This document shows positions 57,234 to 64,000 of a stretch of DNA of 64,000 bases, piece by piece. How positions within the stretch are numbered: the first letter of the stretch is position 1; each line of letters starts with the position of its first letter. Both the position numbers and the translations under genes were made by a program. The stretch is from Sphingomonas sp. CBMAI 2297 (GTDB lineage: Bacteria; Pseudomonadota; Alphaproteobacteria; Sphingomonadales; Sphingomonadaceae). Under the pieces are notes generated by a model. It had not been told where the DNA came from, did no database searches, and saw only the letters and a list, made by a program, of their open reading frames with translations. The DNA lies in NCBI RefSeq assembly GCF_029870595.1, contig NZ_JAPDIR010000001.1, forward strand, positions 476,914 to 540,913, written 5' to 3'.

Positions 57234-58925
57234 CTACGCGGCGAAGCCCTCGGCATCGACCGCGTAGAGCATTTCCGCCCTGGCCATGGCCGCCGGCTTG
57301 AGCCCCATCGCCTCGGGCACGATCTGGGCAACGTAGAAGCGCGCGGCGGCCTGCTTCATCTTCAGGAACGCCGGATCGCCCTCGCTGCGCGCCGCGGCGC
57401 GGCCGCCCGCTTCCATCAGCCAGCCGCACACCGCGGTGGAGAGCATCGTCAGGAACGGATAGCTGGCCGCCAGCCGGTCATCCATCTCGCTCGCCAGCAG
57501 GTTGCGGGCGACTTCCTCGCACGCGTCGATCAGGTTGAGCAGCCCGGTATCCTCGGCATCCTCGCGCATCTGCCCGATCAGGCCGAGCAAGGTGCCGCCA
57601 TTGTCCATGGCGAGCTTGCGGCCCACCAGGTCGGCCGCCTGGATGCCATTGGTGCCTTCATAGATCGGCGTGATGCGGGCGTCGCGGAAATGCTGGGCGG
57701 CGCCGGTCTCCTCGATATAGCCCATGCCGCCATGGACCTGGACGCCCAGGCTGGCGACTTCGTTGCCGAGATCGGTGCCATGCGCCTTGGCGAGCGGGGT
57801 AAGCAGCTCGACGCGCTTCTCCGCCGCCGCGTCCCCGGCCCGGGCCCGGTCGAGCTGGCCGAAGGCGTAATAGACCAGGGCCCGCGCCGCCTGGGTCTGC
57901 GCCTTCATGCGCAGCAGCATGCGGCGGACGTCCGGATGCTCGACGATCGCCACCTGTTCGCCGTCGCGATAGCCCTGCACCCGCTCACGGGCATAGGCGA
58001 CCGCGCGCTGGGTGGCGCGCTCGGCCACCTGCACGCCCTGCAGGCCGACATTGAGCCGGGCATTGTTCATCATCGTGAACATCGCCCGGATGCCGCCCAG
58101 CTCGGGCCCGACCAGCTCGCCGATGCAATCGTCGTGATCGCCGAAGCTCAGCACGCAGGTGGGCGAGGCGTGGAGGCCCATCTTGTGCTCGATCGAGACG
58201 GTACGCACGTCGTTGAATTCGCCCGGCGTGCCGTCTTCGTTGAGGCGGTATTTCGGCACCAGGAACAGCGAGATGCCCCGGGTTCCCGTCGGCGCCCCCG
58301 GCGTGCGGGCCAGCACGAGGTGGACGATGTTGTCGGCCATGTCGTGATCGCCGAACGAGATGAAGATCTTGGTGCCCTTGATTCGCCACTTGCCGTCCCC
58401 GGCAGGCTCCGCCCGGGTCTTGAGCGCGCCGACGTCCGAGCCGGCTTGCGGCTCGGTCAGGTTCATCGTGCCGGTCCAGGCGCCGGTGGAGAGATGCGGG
58501 AGATAGGCCGCCTGCTGCTCGGGCGTGCCGTGATGCATCAGCGCCTCCACCGCGCCGACGGTGAGGATCGGCGCCAGCGCGAAGCCCATGTTCGCCGTGC
58601 CGAGCGTCTCCAGCACCGCGATCGACAGGCTCACCGGCAGCCCCTGGCCGCCATGCTCCACCGGCGAGCCGATCGTGCCCCAGCCGCCCTCCACATAAGC
58701 CCGGTACGCATCCGCGAACCCGGCCGGCATCTTCACGCCGTCCGGCGTCCATCGCGGTCCGTCGGTATCGCCCAGCCGCTCCAGCGGCGCCCATTCGCCC
58801 GCCGCGAACGCGCCCGCGCCCTCCAGCACCGCATCGGTCATTTCGGCCGCCTCCTCGCTGATTTCGCCCAGGCGGACGATGGTCTCGAGCACGAAGCGCT
58901 GATCGGCGGTGGCGGGGATGAACAT
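57234..58925 (-). CDS. Acyl-CoA dehydrogenase
   Basis: FAD enzyme for alpha,beta-desaturation of acyl-CoA, 563 residues, with an extra C-terminal helical domain as in the longer ACAD subfamily. The FAD-side motif MNLTEPQAGSDVGALKT is in the middle. The catalytic glutamate is in TPIYEGTNGIQA. Chain-length preference is not predictable. ATG 58925 follows GAGAGG. It stands alone and is divergent from the Sua5 gene. Confidence 0.93.
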   Translation of the reverse strand: MFIPATADQRFVLETIVRLGEISEEAAEMTDAVLEGAGAFAAGEWAPLERLGDTDGPRWTPDGVKMPAGFADAYRAYVEGGWGTIGSPVEHGGQGLPVSLSIAVLETLGTANMGFALAPILTVGAVEALMHHGTPEQQAAYLPHLSTGAWTGTMNLTEPQAGSDVGALKTRAEPAGDGKWRIKGTKIFISFGDHDMADNIVHLVLARTPGAPTGTRGISLFLVPKYRLNEDGTPGEFNDVRTVSIEHKMGLHASPTCVLSFGDHDDCIGELVGPELGGIRAMFTMMNNARLNVGLQGVQVAERATQRAVAYARERVQGYRDGEQVAIVEHPDVRRMLLRMKAQTQAARALVYYAFGQLDRARAGDAAAEKRVELLTPLAKAHGTDLGNEVASLGVQVHGGMGYIEETGAAQHFRDARITPIYEGTNGIQAADLVGRKLAMDNGGTLLGLIGQMREDAEDTGLLNLIDACEEVARNLLASEMDDRLAASYPFLTMLSTAVCGWLMEAGGRAAARSEGDPAFLKMKQAAARFYVAQIVPEAMGLKPAAMARAEMLYAVDAEGFAA

Positions 58926-58971
58926 AGAGCCTCTCTTGTGGTCTGGTTTCGCGCCGTATAGCTCGCCCAAA

Positions 58972-59886
58972 GTGAGCCCGACAAATCCGCGCATCTTACC
59001 CTACGGCACGGCCGCCATCGCGGAGGCCGCCGCGCTGATTCGCGCCGGTGCATGCGTCGCGGTGCCGACCGAGACGGTCTATGGCCTCGCTGCCGACGCC
59101 ACCGATTCGCGCGCGGTCGCGGGGATCTACGCGGCCAAGGGGCGGCCGAGCTTCAACCCGCTGATCGTCCATGTGCCGGACCTCGCCACCGCCGAGCGGA
59201 TCGCGCTGTTCGACGAGCGGGCACGCGACCTCGCCCTGCGCTTCTGGCCGGGGCCGCTGACCCTGGTGCTGCCCGTGCGCCCGGATGCCGGTATCGCGTC
59301 GCTGGTCACCGCCGGGCTCGACACGATCGCGATCCGGGTGCCGCGCCACCGGGCGATGCAGGCCCTGCTGGCGGCGAGCGGCAAGCCGCTGGCGGCGCCT
59401 TCGGCCAATGCCAGCGGCGCGATCAGCCCGACTCGCGCCGCGCATGTCGCGCGGAGCCTGGCCGGCCGCATCCCGCTGGTGATCGACGACGGCGCGACCC
59501 CGGCGGGCGTGGAATCGACCATCGTGATGGGCGAGCGCATCCTGCGCCCGGGCCCGCTCGCCGCCGAGGAGCTCGGGCTCGTGATCGCTGCCGCCGACGG
59601 CAAGATCACGGCGCCCGGCCAGCTCGCCAGCCATTATGCTCCCTCCAAGCCGGTGCGGCTGAACGCGACCGAGGCGAAGGATGGCGCGTATCTCATCGGC
59701 TTCGGCGCGGTCGCCGGGGCCGAGACCTTGTCCGCCGGCGGTGACCTTGCCGAAGCCGCGGCGAACCTGTTCGACGCGCTGCACCGTGCCGATGCGAGCG
59801 CCGCGCCGGCCATCGCGGTGGCGCCGATCCCCGAATCCGGCATCGGCGTGGCGATCAACGACCGGCTGCGCCGCGCCGCGCACTAG
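58972..59886 (+). CDS. Threonylcarbamoyl-AMP synthase, Sua5 type
   Basis: Makes threonylcarbamoyl-AMP for the t6A37 modification of tRNAs. 304 residues: the YrdC domain (VPTETVYGLAADAT, KGRPSFNPLIVHV, PSANASGAISPTRA) plus a C-terminal Sua5 domain, the two-domain form. GTG 58972 gives the expected N-terminus; no strong ribosome site is visible. Divergent from the acyl-CoA dehydrogenase. Confidence 0.92.
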   Translation: MSPTNPRILPYGTAAIAEAAALIRAGACVAVPTETVYGLAADATDSRAVAGIYAAKGRPSFNPLIVHVPDLATAERIALFDERARDLALRFWPGPLTLVLPVRPDAGIASLVTAGLDTIAIRVPRHRAMQALLAASGKPLAAPSANASGAISPTRAAHVARSLAGRIPLVIDDGATPAGVESTIVMGERILRPGPLAAEELGLVIAAADGKITAPGQLASHYAPSKPVRLNATEAKDGAYLIGFGAVAGAETLSAGGDLAEAAANLFDALHRADASAAPAIAVAPIPESGIGVAINDRLRRAAH

Positions 59887-60111
59887 CCCCGGCATCCGGC
59901 CGATTCGGGCCCGGCGCGCCGTGCGGAAGTCCACGAAACAAACGCTAAGGGGGCCTGTCTTCTCCGCCCGCACCTTGGACGGCGACGGTCCGACCGGAGT
60001 GGGAGAGGAAGCCGGTTCGCATCCGCCAGCATCGAGCAGGCGAAGCCCTATATTGCAAGGATTGCGCGAAGCGCCGGACTGGGGATCCAGACGAGCTTTC
60101 GAAACCATGCC

Positions 60112-60137
60112 GTCATCCCCGCCTTTGCGGGGGTGGC
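60112..60137. repeat. Palindromic repeat (GTCATCCCCGC family), copy 5, degenerate
   Basis: GTCATCCCCGC-ctttGCGGGGGTGGC: the right arm has drifted from the GCGGGGATGAC consensus. It lies between convergent Sua5 and the HAD phosphatase in an otherwise featureless gap of about 270 bases. Confidence 0.7.
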
Positions 60138-60158
60138 GATGGAGAATATGCGGTCCGG

Positions 60159-60815
60159 CTAACCGGCGACCAGCCTCAGCCAGCCCCGCGCGTCGGTCTC
60201 GACGGCGAGACCCCGATAGTCGGCGCGTTTCGGATGCGGGGTGTCGAGCGGGCCGTGATGCGTCTCGGTGATCACGATCGCGGCGGCGCCGGCCGCGTCG
60301 GCAGCGGCGAGGCCGGCCGGGCTGTCCTCCCACACCAGGCAATCACCAATGGCGACGCCGAGCCGATCGGCCGCCGCAAGGAAGCAATCGGGCGCGGGCT
60401 TGCCGTGCGCCACATCCTCGGCGGTGATCACCACCCGGGGCAGCGCCACGCCCGCCGCCGCGAGCCGGCGCAGCGCCAGCGCCCGCGGCGCCGAGGTGAC
60501 CAGCGCCCAGCGATCCGCGGGCAGGCGGGAGAGGAATGCCGCCGCGCCGCCGATCTCGGCCAGGCCATCGATATCGTCGATCTCGGCCTGGGTGAGCGCT
60601 TCGGTCTCCGCCTCGGCATCCACGCCGGCGGGCGCAAAGCGGCGGATCGTCTCGATCGCGCGGACGCCGTGCAGGGCCGCCATCAGCGGATCGGCCGCGA
60701 TGCCGTGCCGCGCTGCCCAGGCGCGCCACACCCGGTCGACCACGGCCATGCTGTTCACGAGCGTGCCGTCCATGTCGAACAGGAAGGCGGCGAAGCTGCG
60801 ATCGGGAAGCGTCAT
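60159..60815 (-). CDS. HAD-superfamily phosphatase (beta-phosphoglucomutase-like type)
   Basis: A 218-residue HAD hydrolase. [11 protein letters not shown] carries the nucleophilic Asp, VTSAPRALA the motif-II serine region, [10 protein letters not shown] the motif-III lysine, and [12 protein letters not shown] the motif-IV acids. The helical cap insert is of the C1 type. Substrate is unknown; sugar phosphate is typical for this subgroup. ATG 60815 fits the family. Confidence 0.88.
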   Translation of the reverse strand: MTLPDRSFAAFLFDMDGTLVNSMAVVDRVWRAWAARHGIAADPLMAALHGVRAIETIRRFAPAGVDAEAETEALTQAEIDDIDGLAEIGGAAAFLSRLPADRWALVTSAPRALALRRLAAAGVALPRVVITAEDVAHGKPAPDCFLAAADRLGVAIGDCLVWEDSPAGLAAADAAGAAAIVITETHHGPLDTPHPKRADYRGLAVETDARGWLRLVAG

Positions 60816-60953
60816 CGCCCCTCCCTCACCACAGCCGCCGCCGTGCCGCAATCGCGATCCGCCGCGCTTTGCATTCCTGCCGCCAAAGACCTACAAATCT
60901 GCGCAGGTCTGGGGGTTTGGGAGAGAGACCGGATACAGCAGGAGGGCAATATC

Positions 60954-61685
60954 ATGAGCAATGTGCAACGCGGGCTCGCCGAACTGATCGGCACGTTCTG
61001 GCTCGTTTTCGGCGGATGCGGCAGCGCCGTGCTCGCCGCTGCGTTCCCCGATGTCGGCATCGGGCTGGCGGGCGTCAGCCTCGCCTTCGGCCTCACGGTG
61101 CTCACCATGGCCTATTCGATCGGCCATATCTCGGGCTGCCACCTCAATCCGGCGGTCACCTTCGGCCTGTGGGCCGGCGGCCGCTTTCCGGCGAAGGACA
61201 TTCCGCTCTACGTGATCGCGCAGGTGATCGGCGCGGTGATCGGCGCGGGGCTGCTCTGGTACATCGCCAGCGGCGGGCCGGGCTTTGCCGGCGGCCTGGC
61301 CTCCAACGGCTTCGGCGCGCACTCGCCGGGCCATTTCTCGTTCGAATCGGGCATGGCGATCGAAGTCGTGCTGACCTTCATGTTCCTGATGGTGATCATG
61401 GGATCGACGGACAGTCGCGCCCCCGCCGGCTTCGCGCCGATCGCGATCGGGCTGGCGCTGACGCTGATCCACCTGATCTCGATCCCCGTCACCAACACCT
61501 CGGTCAATCCGGCGCGCTCGACCGGCCCGGCGCTGCTCGAAGGCGGCATCGCGCTCCAGCAGCTCGTCTGGTTCTGGATCGCACCGATCGTCGGCGGGCT
61601 GCTCGGCGGCTTCGTCTACAAGGCGCTCGGTGCCGAAGCGGGCAAGCGCCCGCCGATCGAAGGCGAGGCGCTGCCGGCGGAATGA
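60954..61685 (+). CDS. aqpZ: Aquaporin Z
   Basis: Inner-membrane water channel of 243 residues, six helices and two half-helices carrying the pore motifs: [11 protein letters not shown] and [11 protein letters not shown], both with NPA. Short loops and the absence of an aspartate after the second NPAR favour a water channel over a glycerol facilitator. GGAGGG precedes the ATG. A hairpin terminator follows 9 bases after the stop. Confidence 0.94.
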   Translation: MSNVQRGLAELIGTFWLVFGGCGSAVLAAAFPDVGIGLAGVSLAFGLTVLTMAYSIGHISGCHLNPAVTFGLWAGGRFPAKDIPLYVIAQVIGAVIGAGLLWYIASGGPGFAGGLASNGFGAHSPGHFSFESGMAIEVVLTFMFLMVIMGSTDSRAPAGFAPIAIGLALTLIHLISIPVTNTSVNPARSTGPALLEGGIALQQLVWFWIAPIVGGLLGGFVYKALGAEAGKRPPIEGEALPAE

Positions 61686-61694
61686 ACTGAAAAT

Positions 61695-61719
61695 CCTCCC
61701 CCGGTGAAGCCGGGGGAGG
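61695..61719. terminator. Terminator between aqpZ and msrA
   Basis: CCTCCCCCGG-tgaag-CCGGGGGAGG, a perfect 10-bp stem 9 bases after the aqpZ stop and 10 bases from the msrA stop. It serves the convergent aqpZ and msrA transcripts; T-tracts are weak. Confidence 0.8.
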
Positions 61720-61729
61720 TCGTTTCGGG

Positions 61730-62275
61730 TCAGGCCGGCGTGCCTTCCTTGCTCCGGGCGGCGAAGCTCTTGCGGAGCTTGCGCAGCTTGGGCGGGATCA
61801 CGGCCAGGCAATAGGGATTGCGCTGGCCGTCGCCCTGCCAATATTCCTGGTGGTAATCCTCGGCCGGCCACCATTGGCCGAGCGGCTCGATCGCGGTGAC
61901 GATCGGCTCGGGCCAGTCGGGGCGGGCCCGGTCGATCGCGTCCAGCGCCTCGCGCTCCTGCTCGGCCGAATGCGGGAAGATCGCCGAGCGATACTGGGTG
62001 CCGATATCATTGCCCTGGCGGTTCAGCTGGGTCGGGTCGTGCGTCGCCAGGAAGATGTCGAGGATCTCGCCATAGCTGATCTGGTCGGTATCGAAGCCCA
62101 GCCGGATCGCTTCCGCATGCCCGGTCTCGCCCGAGCAGACCTGCTTGTACGTCGGGTTCTCCCGGGTCCCCCCGATATAGCCGCTTTCGACCGACTGCAC
62201 GCCGATCACGTCGTTGAACACGGCCTCGGTGCACCAGAAACAGCCTCCGGCCAATGTTGCGGTCTCGATGGTCAT
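61730..62275 (-). CDS. msrA: Peptide-methionine (S)-S-oxide reductase
   Basis: Repairs oxidised methionine (S-sulfoxide) in proteins and free form. 181 residues. The catalytic cysteine is in GGCFWCTEAVF near the start, and the family segments SGYIGGTRENPTY, GHAEAIRLGFD and AEDYHQEYW follow. The length is that of a single MsrA domain. It is divergent from galE across 65 bases. Confidence 0.95.
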   Translation of the reverse strand: MTIETATLAGGCFWCTEAVFNDVIGVQSVESGYIGGTRENPTYKQVCSGETGHAEAIRLGFDTDQISYGEILDIFLATHDPTQLNRQGNDIGTQYRSAIFPHSAEQEREALDAIDRARPDWPEPIVTAIEPLGQWWPAEDYHQEYWQGDGQRNPYCLAVIPPKLRKLRKSFAARSKEGTPA

Positions 62276-62340
62276 CGCGAACTCCTTGCTATCGGCGCAA
62301 AGATAGGATTGAGCGCGCCAAGAGCAATGCGGAGTTGGAC

Positions 62341-63339
62341 ATGCGCGAAGGCACGGTGCTGGTCACGGGCGGGGCAGGCTATATCGGCAGCCATGCGGTG
62401 CTGGCGCTGCTCGATGCGGGCTGGAAGGTCGTGGTGGTCGACAATCTCGTCACCGGCTTCGACTGGGCGGTCGATCCGCGCGCGGCGCTGGTGGTGGCGG
62501 GCATCGAGGATGACGCGGCGGTTCGCGCCGCGATCCGCGCGCACGGCGTGACCGCGATCATGCACTTCGCCGGATCGGTGGTGGTGCCCGAGAGCGTGAC
62601 CGACCCGCTCAAATATTATCGCAACAACACCGCGGCCAGCCGCGCGCTGATCGAAAGCGCAGTGGCGGAGGGCGTGAGGCACTTCATCTTCTCCTCCACC
62701 GCCGCGACCTATGGCATCCCCGAAGTCGTGCCGGTGCGCGAGGACAGCCCGAAGCAGCCGATCAACCCGTATGGCATGTCCAAGCTGATGACCGAGATCA
62801 TGCTGAAGGACGTCGCCGCCGCGCATCCGATCAACTATGCGGCGCTGCGCTATTTCAACGTCGCGGGCGCCGATCCGCGGGGCCGCTCCGGCCAGTCGAC
62901 CGCGGGGGCGACCCACCTGATCAAGGTCGCGGTCGAGGCGGCGACGGGCAAGCGCGGCCATGTCTCGGTCTTCGGCACCGATTTCGACACGCCCGACGGC
63001 ACCGGCGTGCGCGACTATATCCATGTCAGCGACCTGGCCGCCGCGCATGTCGACGCGCTCGACCTGCTGATCGTGCGGCCGGGCGAGAGCCATGTCCTGA
63101 ATGCCGGCTATGGCCGCGGCTTCTCGGTGCTGCAGGTCCTCGACGCGGTCGACCGGGTGACGAACCTGACGATCGAGCGCCGGCTGGAGGGGCGCCGCGC
63201 GGGTGATCCCGATGCGCTGGTCGCGGACAATGGCGCGATCCTGGCGGCGCTGCCGTGGCGGCCGCGGCACGACGATCTCGAAGGCATCGTCAAGGATGCG
63301 CTGGCCTGGGAGCGCAAGCTGGCCGAGCGCGGGGCCTAG
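62341..63339 (+). CDS. galE: UDP-glucose 4-epimerase
   Basis: NAD-dependent epimerase interconverting UDP-glucose and UDP-galactose, 332 residues. The dinucleotide motif VTGGAGYIGSH opens the protein, the catalytic Ser is in FSSTAATYG, and the Tyr-Lys pair is in NPYGMSKLM. A role in exopolysaccharide or lipid-glycan sugar supply is likely. It overlaps the convergent PAP2 gene by 4 bases at the 3' end. Confidence 0.93.
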   Translation: MREGTVLVTGGAGYIGSHAVLALLDAGWKVVVVDNLVTGFDWAVDPRAALVVAGIEDDAAVRAAIRAHGVTAIMHFAGSVVVPESVTDPLKYYRNNTAASRALIESAVAEGVRHFIFSSTAATYGIPEVVPVREDSPKQPINPYGMSKLMTEIMLKDVAAAHPINYAALRYFNVAGADPRGRSGQSTAGATHLIKVAVEAATGKRGHVSVFGTDFDTPDGTGVRDYIHVSDLAAAHVDALDLLIVRPGESHVLNAGYGRGFSVLQVLDAVDRVTNLTIERRLEGRRAGDPDALVADNGAILAALPWRPRHDDLEGIVKDALAWERKLAERGA

Positions 63340-64000
63340 GCGCCGCCGGGCCCGGCGCGGGCGAGCAGTGCCAGCTCGATCCGCCACCACAGCATCGCCC
63401 AGACGCCGCCGAACGCCCAGCCGGCGGCGACGTCGCTCGGCCAGTGCACGCCCAGATAGACGCGGCTGACGCCCACCGAGAAAGTGAGCACCAGCGCGAC
63501 GACGAGCACGAAGGCGCGGATGCGGCGATCGGGCAATACCGGGAAGAGCAGGGTGGCGAGCGTGAGATAGACGATCGCGCTCAGCGCGGCATGGCCGCTG
63601 GGGAAGCTCTTGGAAGTTTCCTCCATCAGGCGCCCGACCAGGTCGGGCCGCGAACGGCTGACCAGCGCCTTGATCATCTCCACGGTGAGCGAGCCGAGCG
63701 TCGTCGCGCCGACGAGGAGCAGCGCGGTGCGCAGCCGGCCGGCGAGCCACAGGAAGATCGCGGCGACCAGCACGAGGAAGCTCAGCACCGTGGTGCTGCC
63801 CAGCGCGGTGACGTCGCGCACGGCCGAGGGGAGCCAGGCCGGGCCGATCGGATGCGCGCCGTCGCGCATCGCCAGCATGATCGCGCGGTCCATCGCGGCA
63901 CCGTCGCCCTCGACCAGTTCGTGCCCGAACCAGATCAGCGCGAGCAGGAACAGCGCGAAACCCGCCACGGCGAGGATCGGCCAGGGCAGGCGGCGGGAGG
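63336..64000 (-). CDS. PAP2-family membrane phosphatase, 5' end cut by window edge
   Basis: Integral membrane phosphatase of the PAP2 type (lipid phosphate or undecaprenyl pyrophosphate class). The three signature motifs are present: K-x5-RSRP in IKALVSRSRPD, SFPSGHAALS with the phosphohistidine loop, and SRVYLGVHWPSDVAAGWA. The frame runs open to the edge of the window with RRLPWPILAVAGF, so the gene probably begins beyond 64000; a GTG at 63968 is the only internal start and would cut into the first helix. Confidence 0.87.
   Translation of the reverse strand, partial: SRRLPWPILAVAGFALFLLALIWFGHELVEGDGAAMDRAIMLAMRDGAHPIGPAWLPSAVRDVTALGSTTVLSFLVLVAAIFLWLAGRLRTALLLVGATTLGSLTVEMIKALVSRSRPDLVGRLMEETSKSFPSGHAALSAIVYLTLATLLFPVLPDRRIRAFVLVVALVLTFSVGVSRVYLGVHWPSDVAAGWAFGGVWAMLWWRIELALLARAGPGGA

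Noticed and set aside
59887..60158. Minus-strand open frame in the gap between Sua5 and the HAD phosphatase
   Set aside because: It runs on antisense through the Sua5 gene, overlaps a palindromic repeat and has no ribosome site or recognisable features.

Overview
The window is high-GC, densely packed bacterial DNA that most resembles a Sphingomonadaceae (Sphingomonas-like) alphaproteobacterial chromosome. The evidence is the CIRCE-controlled groESL operon, the clustered TCA-cycle genes (mdh, sucD, sucA, odhB, lpdA and sdhCDA/sdhB/zapE), many GTG and TTG starts, ATGA/TGATG gene overlaps, and short palindromic repeats with the core GTCATCCCCGC. This assignment is inferred from gene content, not from a database search. 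No tRNA, rRNA, CRISPR array, transposase or phage gene was seen.

Layout. 1-6 kb: start of groEL, groES with CIRCE, SppA peptidase, acetyltransferase, small unknowns, a TRIC-like channel and a DUF1275 protein. 6-17 kb: a beta-lactamase-fold hydrolase, then a leftward TCA block (mdh, two exported unknowns, sucD, sucA, odhB, lpdA); sucC is not in it. 16.5-24 kb: YbjQ protein, a YgiB/YgiC-like lipoprotein and ATP-grasp pair, a VOC protein facing a tandem winged-helix regulator, a GH2 glycosidase, a four-repeat membrane protein, ZapE and a thioesterase. 24-29.6 kb: succinate dehydrogenase, with sdhB split from sdhCDA by a terminator, a candidate small membrane ORF and two protease genes. 29.7-32.5 kb: two soluble chemoreceptors sharing a 606-bp near-identical segment.

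32.6-43 kb: SDR, anchored protein, prmA, phenylalanine hydroxylase, DUF2459 protein, alpha/beta hydrolase, a GntR plus M50-like pair, nitroreductase, a POT peptide transporter, an unlisted 38-codon gene behind a palindrome-rich upstream region, and a nested inverted-repeat element. 43-48 kb: M13 metallopeptidase, macrodomain protein, acetyl-CoA synthetase. 48-52.8 kb: a complete tripartite MacAB-type efflux operon with ATPase and permease as separate genes. 52.8-64 kb: MobA-like and XdhC-like factors, glycerophosphodiesterase, monooxygenase-fold proteins with an ArsR regulator, acyl-CoA dehydrogenase, Sua5, HAD phosphatase, aquaporin, MsrA, GalE and a PAP2 phosphatase cut by the window edge.

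Much of the window serves central carbon metabolism: 2-oxoglutarate dehydrogenase, succinyl-CoA ligase alpha, succinate dehydrogenase, malate dehydrogenase and acetyl-CoA synthetase. The most unusual parts are the C13 peptidase/ClpP-fold pair lodged inside the succinate dehydrogenase locus, the lipoprotein/ATP-grasp pair, the homogenised chemoreceptors, and the two small ORFs.
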